From Victivallales bacterium (GTDB lineage Bacteria; Verrucomicrobiota; Lentisphaeria; Oligosphaerales; Oligosphaeraceae): 26,832 nt of DNA. Position 1 is the first letter of the stretch; each line of letters opens with the position of its first letter. The stretch is taken from assembly GCA_017964325.1 (NCBI GenBank), contig JAGCSE010000262.1:1-26832 (forward strand). The letters run 5' to 3'. Positions 1 to 9,081 of this stretch are shown piece by piece. The translations under genes and the position numbers were made by a program. The notes beneath the pieces are model-generated. The model was not told the origin of the DNA. It saw nothing but the letters and a program-made list of their open reading frames with translations, and made no database searches.

Positions 1-321
1 GAAGTCATGAGCATGCGCGACCAACTCATTCCGCAATACGCCAACATGGTCTATAACGGCTTCTGGTTCGCCCCCGAACGCGAATTCCTCCAGGCCGCCA
101 TCACGGAAAGCCAGAAGAATGTCACGGGCGAAGTCCGCGTCAAGCTCTACAAAGGCAACTGCTTCATCAGCGGTCGCCGCTCGCCATATACGCTTTATGA
201 CTCGGAAGTTGTAACATTCGAAAAGGACAATGTTTACAACCAAGCAGACGCCACTGGATTCATCGCCCTCAACGCCCTCCGCCTCCGTATCGGCGCCAAA
301 GCCCAGAAGCCGCAGGACTAA
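1..321 (+). CDS. argG: Argininosuccinate synthase, C-terminal part (5' truncated by window edge)
   Basis: The reading frame is open from the first base (Glu-Val-Met-Ser-Met...) to a TAA at 319-321, so this is the last ~106 codons of a gene that starts outside the window. The segment reads as the C-terminal oligomerisation region of ArgG. The stretches [30 protein letters not shown] and [18 protein letters not shown] are characteristic of the family. ArgG joins citrulline and aspartate with ATP to form argininosuccinate in cytoplasmic arginine biosynthesis. The ATP-binding N-terminal half is not visible. A strong intrinsic terminator follows 40 bp downstream, so it is transcriptionally separate from the export cluster that comes next. 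Confidence 0.95.
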   Translation, partial: EVMSMRDQLIPQYANMVYNGFWFAPEREFLQAAITESQKNVTGEVRVKLYKGNCFISGRRSPYTLYDSEVVTFEKDNVYNQADATGFIALNALRLRIGAKAQKPQD

Positions 322-362
322 TCACCCTGCACTTTGTCTAATATAATCCAGGCATCCATCAC

Positions 363-392
363 GCCTCCTTCCGTCCGGAAGGAGGCTTTTTT
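363..392 (+). terminator. Rho-independent terminator after argG
   Basis: A perfect 10-bp GC-rich stem (363-372 paired with 377-386, loop GTCC) is followed by six T residues at 387-392. It lies 41 bp after the argG stop and points the same way. Confidence 0.95.
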
Positions 393-454
393 CTTTTCTA
401 GCTTTTCCAGGCTCTCTAATTTCTCCAGTCTTTTTCACTGCCATATTTCAGCAT

Positions 455-510
455 AAATGCCACATCATTCCCTCTCCAATGAAAAAAAATAGAGGAATGG
501 TGTGGCATTT
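455..510. repeat. Imperfect 20-bp inverted repeat (long hairpin)
   Basis: The left arm 455-475 and right arm 491-510 are near-perfect reverse complements (AAATGCCACA...TCCCTCT against AGAGGAATGG...GGCATTT), with a 15-nt A-rich loop. There is no T-tract after it, so it is not a typical intrinsic terminator. It could be a small RNA stem, an mRNA-processing site or the relic of a miniature inverted-repeat element. The sequence does not decide between these. Confidence 0.6.
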
Positions 511-638
511 TCATGACTTTCAATGAAACAATGGCATTCATCATGCCCTGTTGACCAATGACATTATCAATAAAAGCATATTTTTTTTGCATTTTTTGCC
601 CAATTTTCCTCACAATTTCACTTTGCTTTTTCTTGCAT

Positions 639-667
639 TTAAACCTTTTCACAGTAAATTTTATAAT
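639..667 (+). promoter_or_regulatory. Candidate sigma70-type promoter for the export cluster
   Basis: A perfect TATAAT -10 hexamer lies at 662-667. A weak -35-like TTAAAC is 17 bp upstream at 639-644. If it is used, the leader before the TolC-like start at 836 would be about 160 nt. The region is AT-rich, so a chance TATAAT is possible. Confidence 0.35.
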
Positions 668-835
668 GCTAGTAATAAACTGGCAGTTTATGTTGTTGAA
701 AATTGTTCTTCATTAATACGGATTGAAAAATATCTATCATTCAAAAGCCACGGAAATCATAACGCGGGTTTTCCAAAAGAAGACCTCCTCCACAATAAAA
801 TTTTTATCCAACGCGCAGCACAAAAGGAACCCCAA

Positions 836-2404
836 ATGAAAAAAACACTCTTGAACCTCCTGACGGTTCTCGCGGCAATCACCCTCTTCGGTTGCAAATC
901 GTATGAAGACTACAAGAACGAGCGCGCAGAAAGCGCCGTAAGACACTTTGACGAATCGCAATACAGAAACATCCCTGCGGACAAAGTGCTCACGCTCAAA
1001 GAGTGCATCCAAATCGCCGTTGAAAACAATGTGGACCTCAAGGTCTGCAGTCTGGAGGAAAAGGTCTCCCACGAAATGCGCACTAGCGAAATGCTCGGAA
1101 TGCTTCCGGATTTGACCGTCAGCGACAGCTACATCCACCGCGACAACGTCGCCGCCTCCAGCAGCCGCCAAGTCCACGGCACAAACGGCTATGGCAACTA
1201 CACATATTCCACCAGCCAAGACAAGACTATCAATTATTTCAACATCGACCTCGCGCTCAGCGTGCTCGATTTCGGTCTCGCCTTCGTGAACGGCCTTCAG
1301 GAAAACGACCGTATGCTCCTGCGCAACCAGCGTTTCCGCCGTGCCGCTCAAAATCTCGTGATGGACACCTCCCGCGTCTATTTCCAAGTTGCCGCCGCAC
1401 AACGGGCCATCGACATCACGGAAAAGCTCCTCGCAGAATGCAAAGACACCTATCAGCAAATCGACAAGATGGGCGAAGACGGCAAAATCTCCCCATACCG
1501 CGCGTTCGATGAAGTTTCCAAATTCATCGAAATGGAAAAGAGACTCACGAACTACGTCCGCACGTACGAAAACTCCTGCGTCGAGCTCCGCGCTCTTCTC
1601 GGCCTCTATCCGAATGCAAGCATCCGCGTTGATGACTCTGTGCTGGACAAGATTCCCGAATTCGCCCTTCCCGACATTCAGCTCATGGAGCAGATCGCCC
1701 TCATGAAGCGCCCCGAACTCTTCGAAATGGATATGCAACGCCACGTCAACATCCTCGAAGCGCGCAAGACCATCATCACCATGTTCCCGAATGTCAAAAT
1801 ATTCTACGACTACAACGAAGTCGATAACAGCTTCCTCTACCACAACAGTTGGCGCGAAATGGGCGTCCGTTCCGCCTACAATCTCCTCAAGCTACCACAG
1901 AAAATCAGCCGCTACAGGGCATTGAATATGCAAATCGAAGCGGAAGAATACCGCACCTACGCACAGGCCATCGCCATCATGGCGCAGGTCCGCATCGCTC
2001 ACGCCAACCTCCTCGCCTCACGCGAACGCTATGACATCAACGCCCGCGTCAATGGCGTTTACAAGAAAAATCTCCAGAAGGCCGAAGGCGGCAACAACGT
2101 CTCGGGCGAAATCTCGCCCATCGACATCTCCCACATGAAACTATCCACCGCCGAAACGGAAATCGAAAGGCTCCTCGCACTGGGCAACTACTACGTCGCC
2201 TATTTCCGCATTCTCAACACGTTGGGTATCGAAAATCTTGATACCGCAACTGTCAATGACATCAAGATCGAACTTGATGACGCCCGAATCAGAGCAGATG
2301 CTGAAATCCAGAAGGCACGCGAAAAGTACGAAATCGAACGCGCCAAAAAGGAGGAGGAAGACGAAGGAAAGTCAACTGACTGGCGAGACGATATCATCAA
2401 CTGA
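836..2404 (+). CDS. TolC-family outer-membrane efflux/export lipoprotein
   Basis: 522 aa. The start at 836 is chosen because an AAAAGGA ribosome site sits 7 nt upstream and the product begins with a lipoprotein signal (MKKTLLNLLTVLAAITLFGC, Cys20); in-frame codons before 836 encode no signal. After the signal, LTLKECIQIAVENNVDLKV matches the start of the TolC repeat, and the rest alternates helical coiled-coil and barrel-like stretches as in the OEP family. TolC-like proteins form the trimeric channel through the outer membrane and periplasm that docks on HlyD-type adaptors. Here it heads a cluster with three adaptor proteins. The C-terminal ~45 residues form a highly charged helical tail rich in Lys/Glu/Arg. 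The next gene starts 72 bp downstream. Family assignment is firm; the exported substrate is inferred from context. Confidence 0.85.
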   Translation: MKKTLLNLLTVLAAITLFGCKSYEDYKNERAESAVRHFDESQYRNIPADKVLTLKECIQIAVENNVDLKVCSLEEKVSHEMRTSEMLGMLPDLTVSDSYIHRDNVAASSSRQVHGTNGYGNYTYSTSQDKTINYFNIDLALSVLDFGLAFVNGLQENDRMLLRNQRFRRAAQNLVMDTSRVYFQVAAAQRAIDITEKLLAECKDTYQQIDKMGEDGKISPYRAFDEVSKFIEMEKRLTNYVRTYENSCVELRALLGLYPNASIRVDDSVLDKIPEFALPDIQLMEQIALMKRPELFEMDMQRHVNILEARKTIITMFPNVKIFYDYNEVDNSFLYHNSWREMGVRSAYNLLKLPQKISRYRALNMQIEAEEYRTYAQAIAIMAQVRIAHANLLASRERYDINARVNGVYKKNLQKAEGGNNVSGEISPIDISHMKLSTAETEIERLLALGNYYVAYFRILNTLGIENLDTATVNDIKIELDDARIRADAEIQKAREKYEIERAKKEEEDEGKSTDWRDDIIN

Positions 2405-2476
2405 TTCCGCACCGCCTCCATTCCACCGCCTTGATGAAAAATTCCGCAAAAAAAGCCAGGGGGGATTTCTAAGAAT

Positions 2477-5400
2477 ATGGATATAAAAGACATGGATTTC
2501 TTCCGGCTCGAAGACAGAATGCTCTTTGAAGCCGCAGCAGCCGCAAATATCGTAGCTGCCGCAGATGCCGCCAATGATGCCAATGACGACGGAGCCAATG
2601 ATGACGACAAGCATAATGAGCTCGTAAATGTCGCCATTCTCGCCGCGCCCGAAGTTCAGGCCAACATCAACGAAGGCTCTGCAAACCAAACTGCCATAAC
2701 GAACAATGATGCAATAGCCGTTGCGAACGACCCGCTGGACGCCTTCATTGGTGACCTCGCAAACGACAACGCGCATCCGCTCAACGCCGTCAATGAAATC
2801 GGTGCCACACGCGCCGCCGCTCGCCACGTCGTATCCATCGATTTCAACGCACATAAGACGTATGACGGCACCGTCGATATCGGACAGGACGCCCTTTCTC
2901 TGGACATCGATTACGACGGCGAAGCCGCCTCCTCAAGCCTCGTCTCATACGCAGACGGAGTCTGGACGTTCAACATCGATACGCCGAACGACGATTTCAC
3001 AATCGTCCTATCGGACGCGCATTTTGCGGATCGCAACGTTGACACGGACGCCGAAGCCAGTATCGACATCGCCCTTCAGGGCGACAATCTCAATCTCTAC
3101 ACCTTCGTCTTTGAAGACACATCCATCGATGGCTCCGGCTCTTCCGTCTCCTTAGACGACAATGCCATCGACGGCTCCATCGATCGACTCGCCCTCACCA
3201 TCACCGTCAACGACACAAATGTCAAGTACGGCAATGAAAACGCCGACGGCGATTTCACAACGTTCAAGGGGGTCACTTTGGAATCAGCCCTGGGCACAGG
3301 CAACGACGCCCTCGGTGCGGAGGCCATCTCCGCCCTGGAGGTTCAGCTTGAAGGCGAATTGCCACGGACAGACTCAGGACACATCAAAGTAGATACCTAC
3401 GAAGACGTTCTCGTCGCCACAGGCGGAATCTTCGGTCGCATCGAAAAGAGGGACATCTCCTCCAACTACGACATCACAATCATCAATGGCGACCTGATAG
3501 TAGAAAAACGCGACTTGACCATCCAGCTTGGCGAATACACCATCGAATACGGCGATTACGGACAAGGCGACGTCATCGACGGCGAATATACTTATAGCGG
3601 CGACGAACTCGCCAGCGGCGACACGCTGACCTATACGCTCGCTATTAACGCGGACATTTCAAGCACAGGCCACTTTATTGTCGGCGACCATCAGAAAGGA
3701 TTGATCCTCAACGACTACACGCTTTCCAATCCCGACAACTACAACGTCAGCTACAACGAAGGATCCGTCCACGTCACCCCGCGTGAAGCGATCATTTCAT
3801 TCGAAGCCAACGACAAAGTCTATGACGGCACGACGGACGCCACACAGAAGGGAGACTACATTGTCTCCGGACTCCTCGAAAACGCCGGCATGTCGGACGA
3901 TGTCGTCGTCATCGGCATGGACATGGACTTCAATTTCGACACTCCGTTCGCCGGCGAAGACAAGACCGTCACCGCCACAAGCCTGTCCTCCGAAAATCCG
4001 ATGGACAGCTTGAAGATCCTCGGCGACGATTTCAGGAACTATAATTTCACGTTCATCGATACTACACTCGCCAATATCGACAAGCGGCCCGTCCATATCA
4101 AGGCCAATGACCAAACCATCGCGCAGTATGGCGAAGCCGCGCCCGCGCTAGACGGAGAATATACCGTCGGTGAAGGCGAAGTCCTTGACATCGATACGCT
4201 TGCGGTAACCCTCAAATACACCGCCCCCATGTCCGCCGCAGGCTTCTATGTCGCCGGATTCCATGAGGATGCCGTTGACAAGCAGTCCATAAGCATCACC
4301 CATGCGGACAGTTATGAAATTTTCTTCGAACAAGGCGACCTCACCGTCGGAAAACGGCAAGTCACTATCAAGGCAGACGACCACGAAATCACCTACGGCG
4401 ATGACATTCCAGATTTCACATGGCAGCTCATCGCTGGCTCGTTTGTCGGCGACGACACGCCGACAGGCCCTTATGTACTGGAAACTCCTCCCGAAGGCGA
4501 CAAGCCTCTGGATGCGGGCGAATACGCCATCGTCGATGGCGGCATCGTATTGGACGACAATTACGAATTGACCATTCTCAACGGCACGCTGACCGTTGAC
4601 AAACGTGAACTTACCATCAAATTCCAAGCTGATGACAAAGTTTACGATGCCACCACGGATGCTGAACGCCTCGGCGATTTCACCGTCACAGGCCTCGTCG
4701 ATGGCGAATCAATCGCACTCGACGACTCCGCGATGACCTATCATTTCTCCGACAAGAATGTCGGCAACGGAAAGACCGTCACTGCAACAGGTTTTGAACT
4801 TGAGTATCTCTCTGGAACGGACATCGACAACTATGACATCACGTTCGTCGATACAGCCGTCGCCAACATTACGCCCCTCGCAATCACCATCGGATTCACT
4901 GCGAATGACAAGGTCTATGACGGAAACGCCAGCGCCACGCGCAAATCGCTCGACATGTCGCAGGTCCTCGAAGGCGACGACGTGAATTTCGATGACACCA
5001 CGCTCGAATACAATTTCTCCGACAAGAATGTCGAAGACGGAAAGACCGTCACCGCAACGAGTTTCACTCAAGCCCTACTCTCCGGCGAAGATCTCGCGAA
5101 CTACACAGTCGAATTCGACGACACGGCATTGGCCAACATCACGCCCCGCCCCATCACCATCGGATTCACTGCGAACGACAAAGTCTATGACGGAAACGCC
5201 AGCGCCACGCGCAAATCGCTCGACATGTCGCAGGTCCTCGAGGGCGACGACGTGATTTTCGACGACTCAACGCTCGAATACAATTTCTCCGATAAGAACG
5301 TCGAAGACGGAAAGACCGTCACCGCAACAGGTTTCACTCAAGCCCTACTCTCCGGTGACGACCTCGCGAACTACACAGTCGAATTCGACGACACGGCGTT

Positions 5401-8371
5401 GGCCAACATCACCCCGCTCGCCATCACCATCGGATTCCAAGCCAATGACAAGCCATACGACGGCACCACGGACGCAACGCGCAAAGGCGACCTGATCATC
5501 AGCGGAGCCATCGACGGCGACGACATCCAAGCCATTGAAACAGAAGCGGGAGTCTCCTACGCCTTCGACCAGCCGACCGTCCTCCGCGACACGGACGGCA
5601 GCATTCTCGATCGCGACGTCACCGCCACCGGCAATGTCACGCTGACAGGAAATGATGCCTCTAACTACACATTCACGTTCATCAACAAGACCACCGCTAA
5701 GATCACGCCGATTGACGTGACCGTCACAGCATACGACCAGTCCATGACGTATGGCGATGCAAATCCCTCCCTCGACGGACAATATACCATCGAAGGCCTT
5801 CTCGCCATCGATTCCCTGACGGTCACGCTCAAATACGACACCGACAGCATTCCGACTTCCGCTTCAGGCCATTTCAAGGCTGGCGAACACGACGACGTCA
5901 TCATCGAAGCCAACCATACCCTCACCAATGCGGACAGCTACAACTACCATTTCGTGGCGGCGGACCTCACGGTTGCAAAACGCCAGGTCACCATCAAGGC
6001 AGACGACCACGAAATCACCTACGGCGATGACATTCCAGATTTCACATGGAAGCTCGTCGATGGCTCGTTCGTCGGTGACGACACGCCGACTGGCCCCTTC
6101 GTTCTGGAAAATCCTCCCGAAGGCGACAAGCCTCTGGATGTGGGCGAATACGCCATCGTCGATGGCGGCATCGTTCTGGATGACAACTACGAACTGACCA
6201 TCCTCGATGGTACACTGACCGTTGACAAACACGCCCTCACCATCACGTTCCAGGCCGCAGACAAGTATTACAATGCCACGACAGACGCCGAACGCCTCGG
6301 CGACTTCACCGTCACTGGCCTCGTTGACGGCGAATCAATCGCACTCGATGACTCCACGATGACCTATCATTTCTCCGACAAGAATGTAGGCAACGGAAAG
6401 ACCGTCACCGCAACAGGTTTTGAACTTGAGTTCCTATCCGGAACGGACATCGACAACTACAACATCACGTTCGTCGATACCACTACCGCCAACATCATGC
6501 CGCTTGCCATCACCATCGGATTCACTGCGAATGACAAAGTCTATGACGGAAACGCCAATGCCACGCGCAAATCGCTCGATATGTCACAGGTCATCGCTGG
6601 AGATGACGTGGTATTCGACGATTCCACGCTCGAATACAATTTCTCCGACAAGAACGTCGAAGACGGAAAGACCGTCACCGCAACAGGTTTCACACAAGAA
6701 CTCCTTTCGGGCGACGACCTCGCGAACTACGACATCACCTTCGCAGACACAACTACGGCCAACATCACGCCGCTCGCCATCACCATCGGATTCCAAGCCA
6801 ATGACAAACCATACGACGGCACCACGGACGCTACACGCAAAGGCGACTTGATCATCAGCGGAGCCATCGACGGCGACGACATCCAAGCCGCAGATACAGG
6901 AGTCTCCTACGCCTTCACACTGCCGACCGTCAACCGCGACACAGACGGCAGCATTCTCGTTCGCGACGTCACCGCCACTGGCGATGTCACGCTTTCAGGA
7001 AGCGACGCCGCCAACTATACGTTCACATTCGTCAATAGAACCACCGCAAAGATCACGCCGATCGACGTGACCGTCACAGCATATGACCAGTCCATGACGT
7101 ATGGCGATGCAAATCCCTCCCTCGACGGACAATACACCGTCGAAGGCCTCCTCGCCATCGACAGCCTGTCGGTCACGCTCGCGTACGACGTTGACAACAT
7201 CCCGACGTCCGCATCCGGTCATTTCAAGGCTGGCGAACACGATGATGTCATCGTCGAAGCCGACCACACGCTCTCCAATGCGGACAGCTATAACTACCAT
7301 TTCGTGGCGGCGGACCTCACGGTTGCAAAACGCCCCATCACCATTGCCGCGGATGATAAGGAAATCACCTACGGCGATGAAGTCGGCGACCTGACGTATG
7401 CCGTCATAGGCGATCTCGCCGACGGCGATTCCATGGACGCCCCCAACGTGCAGGTCGATGGCGAACCGAATGACAATGGCCATTTGAACGCAGGAACTTA
7501 TGATATCATCATAGACGAACTCTCCTTGGACGAAAACGATTATGACATCACCTACGATCCAGGCGAACTCATCGTCAATCCCAAAGCCATTACCATCATC
7601 GCCGACGACAAGGCCAAAGAGGAACACCGTCCCGATCCCACTCTGACCTATACAGTTGACGGCCTTTTGGACGATGACGAACTCACCGGCAAGCTGACCC
7701 GCAAACCTGGTGAACGTCCTGGGGATTATGAAATCCAGCAAGGCGGTCTGACAGCGGACGACAACTATGTCATAACCTACATCCCCGGCACCCTGACAAT
7801 CGTCGCCGCCCCCGAAGACCCCGCTCCGCCATATTTCCCAGTGGTCGATGACGACGTACCGGAGAAAAACATCACACAAGAGCCTGAAGAAGGCAATCGT
7901 AACTACAATGGTCCTGAGCTTTTCGAGCCAGCTGACTATATTCCTATTATTCCATATATCCATGCAAAATGGGACTACCGCAGCCGCTTCGATGATCACA
8001 ACATCAATCCGCTTGCCAATTCGCAGGATCTTTGGATGGACATCGACAGCCTGGACACCATCCTAGTCTCCAAAGTCATCAGCGCAAGCGACTCAGCCAA
8101 CGAACGCGGCTTCTCATCCGGTAACGAATTGTTCCCCAACAATACGCAAACGCCCATTTATACCGTTCATCTCACGGATGACTTAGACAGCCCAATCATC
8201 GAGCCCGATGATTTCCATGGCTCCATTGATCCGTTGCCGCAGCCTTCCATCGATGATTCCACACCCGATGATGGGCTAGGCCTGCTCGCCGGGCTCCAGT
8301 TGGACGAACCGCTGAAAAACACGGCGTTCAAGTCCGATGTCGAACTCCTCCTCGATGGTTTCATGGCATGA
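2477..8371 (+). CDS. Giant acidic surface/exported repeat protein: N-terminal LEDRMLF motif plus YDG and MBG domain array
   Basis: 1964 aa, very rich in Asp/Glu. The N-terminus has no hydrophobic Sec signal. It begins MDIKDMDFFRLEDRMLFEAA, resembling the LEPR-XLL type motif found at the start of very long exported proteins in Gram-negative bacteria, then an Ala/Asn/Asp-rich stretch. Residues ~117-1777 are a tandem array of about 18 Ig-like units of two kinds. Nine are YDG-type (motif NDKVYDGTTDAT) and nine MBG-type (motif ITYGDxxP), families known from large bacterial adhesins. The final ~185 residues are non-repetitive and acidic, with no RTX nonapeptides, no LPXTG and no C-terminal anchor that I recognise. 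A G-rich AGGGGGG ribosome site lies ~12 nt before the ATG. The stop overlaps the next start (ATGA), so it is translationally coupled to an HlyD adaptor. I infer it is the substrate of the exporter encoded around it. Adhesion is the likely role but is not shown. Confidence 0.85.
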   Translation: MDIKDMDFFRLEDRMLFEAAAAANIVAAADAANDANDDGANDDDKHNELVNVAILAAPEVQANINEGSANQTAITNNDAIAVANDPLDAFIGDLANDNAHPLNAVNEIGATRAAARHVVSIDFNAHKTYDGTVDIGQDALSLDIDYDGEAASSSLVSYADGVWTFNIDTPNDDFTIVLSDAHFADRNVDTDAEASIDIALQGDNLNLYTFVFEDTSIDGSGSSVSLDDNAIDGSIDRLALTITVNDTNVKYGNENADGDFTTFKGVTLESALGTGNDALGAEAISALEVQLEGELPRTDSGHIKVDTYEDVLVATGGIFGRIEKRDISSNYDITIINGDLIVEKRDLTIQLGEYTIEYGDYGQGDVIDGEYTYSGDELASGDTLTYTLAINADISSTGHFIVGDHQKGLILNDYTLSNPDNYNVSYNEGSVHVTPREAIISFEANDKVYDGTTDATQKGDYIVSGLLENAGMSDDVVVIGMDMDFNFDTPFAGEDKTVTATSLSSENPMDSLKILGDDFRNYNFTFIDTTLANIDKRPVHIKANDQTIAQYGEAAPALDGEYTVGEGEVLDIDTLAVTLKYTAPMSAAGFYVAGFHEDAVDKQSISITHADSYEIFFEQGDLTVGKRQVTIKADDHEITYGDDIPDFTWQLIAGSFVGDDTPTGPYVLETPPEGDKPLDAGEYAIVDGGIVLDDNYELTILNGTLTVDKRELTIKFQADDKVYDATTDAERLGDFTVTGLVDGESIALDDSAMTYHFSDKNVGNGKTVTATGFELEYLSGTDIDNYDITFVDTAVANITPLAITIGFTANDKVYDGNASATRKSLDMSQVLEGDDVNFDDTTLEYNFSDKNVEDGKTVTATSFTQALLSGEDLANYTVEFDDTALANITPRPITIGFTANDKVYDGNASATRKSLDMSQVLEGDDVIFDDSTLEYNFSDKNVEDGKTVTATGFTQALLSGDDLANYTVEFDDTALANITPLAITIGFQANDKPYDGTTDATRKGDLIISGAIDGDDIQAIETEAGVSYAFDQPTVLRDTDGSILDRDVTATGNVTLTGNDASNYTFTFINKTTAKITPIDVTVTAYDQSMTYGDANPSLDGQYTIEGLLAIDSLTVTLKYDTDSIPTSASGHFKAGEHDDVIIEANHTLTNADSYNYHFVAADLTVAKRQVTIKADDHEITYGDDIPDFTWKLVDGSFVGDDTPTGPFVLENPPEGDKPLDVGEYAIVDGGIVLDDNYELTILDGTLTVDKHALTITFQAADKYYNATTDAERLGDFTVTGLVDGESIALDDSTMTYHFSDKNVGNGKTVTATGFELEFLSGTDIDNYNITFVDTTTANIMPLAITIGFTANDKVYDGNANATRKSLDMSQVIAGDDVVFDDSTLEYNFSDKNVEDGKTVTATGFTQELLSGDDLANYDITFADTTTANITPLAITIGFQANDKPYDGTTDATRKGDLIISGAIDGDDIQAADTGVSYAFTLPTVNRDTDGSILVRDVTATGDVTLSGSDAANYTFTFVNRTTAKITPIDVTVTAYDQSMTYGDANPSLDGQYTVEGLLAIDSLSVTLAYDVDNIPTSASGHFKAGEHDDVIVEADHTLSNADSYNYHFVAADLTVAKRPITIAADDKEITYGDEVGDLTYAVIGDLADGDSMDAPNVQVDGEPNDNGHLNAGTYDIIIDELSLDENDYDITYDPGELIVNPKAITIIADDKAKEEHRPDPTLTYTVDGLLDDDELTGKLTRKPGERPGDYEIQQGGLTADDNYVITYIPGTLTIVAAPEDPAPPYFPVVDDDVPEKNITQEPEEGNRNYNGPELFEPADYIPIIPYIHAKWDYRSRFDDHNINPLANSQDLWMDIDSLDTILVSKVISASDSANERGFSSGNELFPNNTQTPIYTVHLTDDLDSPIIEPDDFHGSIDPLPQPSIDDSTPDDGLGLLAGLQLDEPLKNTAFKSDVELLLDGFMA
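4355..5980 (+). repeat. Segmental duplication inside the giant gene, copy A (MBG-YDG-YDG-YDG-YDG-MBG)
   Basis: Codons 627-1168. The copy begins at the unit reading RQVTIKADDHEITYGDD and ends at the junction LTVAKR. It is followed immediately by copy B, which repeats the same order of units with very high identity. Copy A contains one extra 270-bp YDG unit and two extra codons compared with copy B, which accounts exactly for the 276-bp length difference. Confidence 0.85.
4871..5410 (+). repeat. Two near-identical 270-bp YDG-unit tandem repeats
   Basis: The units 4871-5140 and 5141-5410 are exactly 270 bp (90 codons) each and differ at few bases. Both carry TANDKVYDGNASATRKS. A more diverged unit follows at 5411. 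This is the most slippage-prone part of the gene. Confidence 0.85.
5981..7330 (+). repeat. Segmental duplication inside the giant gene, copy B (MBG-YDG-YDG-YDG-MBG)
   Basis: Codons 1169-1618. It is directly adjacent to copy A and starts and ends at equivalent codons. It lacks one of the two near-identical 90-aa YDG units of copy A. Near-identity at DNA level, including synonymous positions, points to a recent duplication or to ongoing gene conversion. Confidence 0.85.
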
Positions 8372-9081
8372 AACATATCATTGCCCTCATAGTCCTGCTC
8401 GTTTCCGTCCTCTTTTCACTGAACGGAAACGGGCAGGAAATCAAAACTGTTCTCTTTCCCTTCAGGGAGACCGTGGTTTCGGCCCGTCTGGAATCCGTCT
8501 TGAAACCATACAAGTTCCGTATGGGCCAGCCATTCAAGGAAGGCGACATTCTCGCGGAACTTGATGACTCGCGTTATGTCATTGACTTGGAACGCACAAC
8601 GGCGCAGTTTCAATATGCAAAAAACGTATTCGATGAAAAAAAGGAACTGCGTGAACGAAAATTCACAAGTGACGCCGAACTGCGCAAAGCCGATTACGAT
8701 TTCCAACTCGCAAAAATCGCCTTGTCCGAAGCCAAACTCAATGTGTCGTTCTGTTCAATCAAAGCTCCTTTCAGCGGCAAAATCGTCGAAATCATGACTC
8801 ATGATTTCGAGACGACGCGTCCAGGCCAGATTCTTTGCCGTATCATCGATGACAACCGCCTCCTCGCCATCATGAACGTTCCGCTCACTGACACTGCCCT
8901 GACCACGATTGGAACTACCGTCAAAATCCAACTGGACCAGAAGGATTTAACCGCAAACGGCACCGTCTATGAAGTCTCCCCCCAAGCGGATCACCGCACG
9001 GGAACCGTCCGCATCCGTGTCCTAATCGACAATCCACAAGGCCTTTTCTCCGCCGGCATGACTGGTATCCTCCAGAAATGA
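8368..9081 (+). CDS. Short periplasmic HlyD/RND-type membrane fusion protein
   Basis: 237 aa. It starts at an ATGA overlap with the giant repeat gene. The first ~22 residues are a Sec signal (MKHIIALIVLLVSVLFSLNG). The body then follows the adaptor plan: an N-terminal half barrel/lipoyl strand (SARLESVLKPYKFRMGQPFKEGDILAELD), a short helical hairpin (~residues 72-125), the returning lipoyl strand with CSIKAPFSGKIVEI, and a C-terminal beta-barrel ending NPQGLFSAGMTGIL. Proteins of this kind bridge an inner-membrane component and a TolC channel. It lacks an N-terminal membrane anchor other than the signal and is short for the family. The coupling to the giant gene argues that the two are needed together. 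Confidence 0.85.
   Translation: MKHIIALIVLLVSVLFSLNGNGQEIKTVLFPFRETVVSARLESVLKPYKFRMGQPFKEGDILAELDDSRYVIDLERTTAQFQYAKNVFDEKKELRERKFTSDAELRKADYDFQLAKIALSEAKLNVSFCSIKAPFSGKIVEIMTHDFETTRPGQILCRIIDDNRLLAIMNVPLTDTALTTIGTTVKIQLDQKDLTANGTVYEVSPQADHRTGTVRIRVLIDNPQGLFSAGMTGILQK

Larger units (their letters stand above)
393..835. other. AT-rich intergenic region without a convincing gene
   Basis: This stretch separates the argG terminator from the TolC-like gene. It is clearly richer in A/T than the flanking coding DNA. An open frame runs in from 551 into the TolC-like gene, but its product before codon 96 lacks a sensible signal peptide and there is no ribosome site at 551. A 78-codon minus-strand frame (416-652) has no recognisable features. 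The region contains a long inverted repeat (455-510), a candidate promoter (639-667) and, at about 398-431, a degenerate 9-bp-period segment similar in style to the array at 26041-26124. Confidence 0.7.

Noticed and set aside
416..652. A 78-aa minus-strand small protein
   Set aside because: It spans the inverted repeat and AT-rich DNA, is Lys-rich and has no ribosome site or recognisable motif.
551..835. N-terminal extension of the TolC-like protein from an ATG at 551
   Set aside because: No ribosome site at 551, strongly different base composition, and the lipoprotein signal begins at codon 96 of that frame with a good ribosome site before 836.
737..1843. A 368-codon minus-strand open frame opposite the TolC-like gene
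   Set aside because: The plus-strand gene has a signal peptide, ribosome site and family motifs. The antisense product is a Val/Asp/Glu/His-rich shadow.
4871..5680. CRISPR-like repeat array
   Set aside because: The 270-bp period is in frame and encodes protein domains; there are no short palindromic repeats with unique spacers.
6995..7999. A 334-codon minus-strand open frame within the giant gene
   Set aside because: It lies antisense to the repeat array and follows its periodicity. The product has no recognisable domains; it is a by-product of Asp/Thr codon usage on the coding strand.
2477..8371. RTX-type type I secretion substrate
   Set aside because: No GGxGxD nonapeptide repeats are present and no ABC transporter is encoded nearby; the repeats are YDG/MBG Ig-like units.
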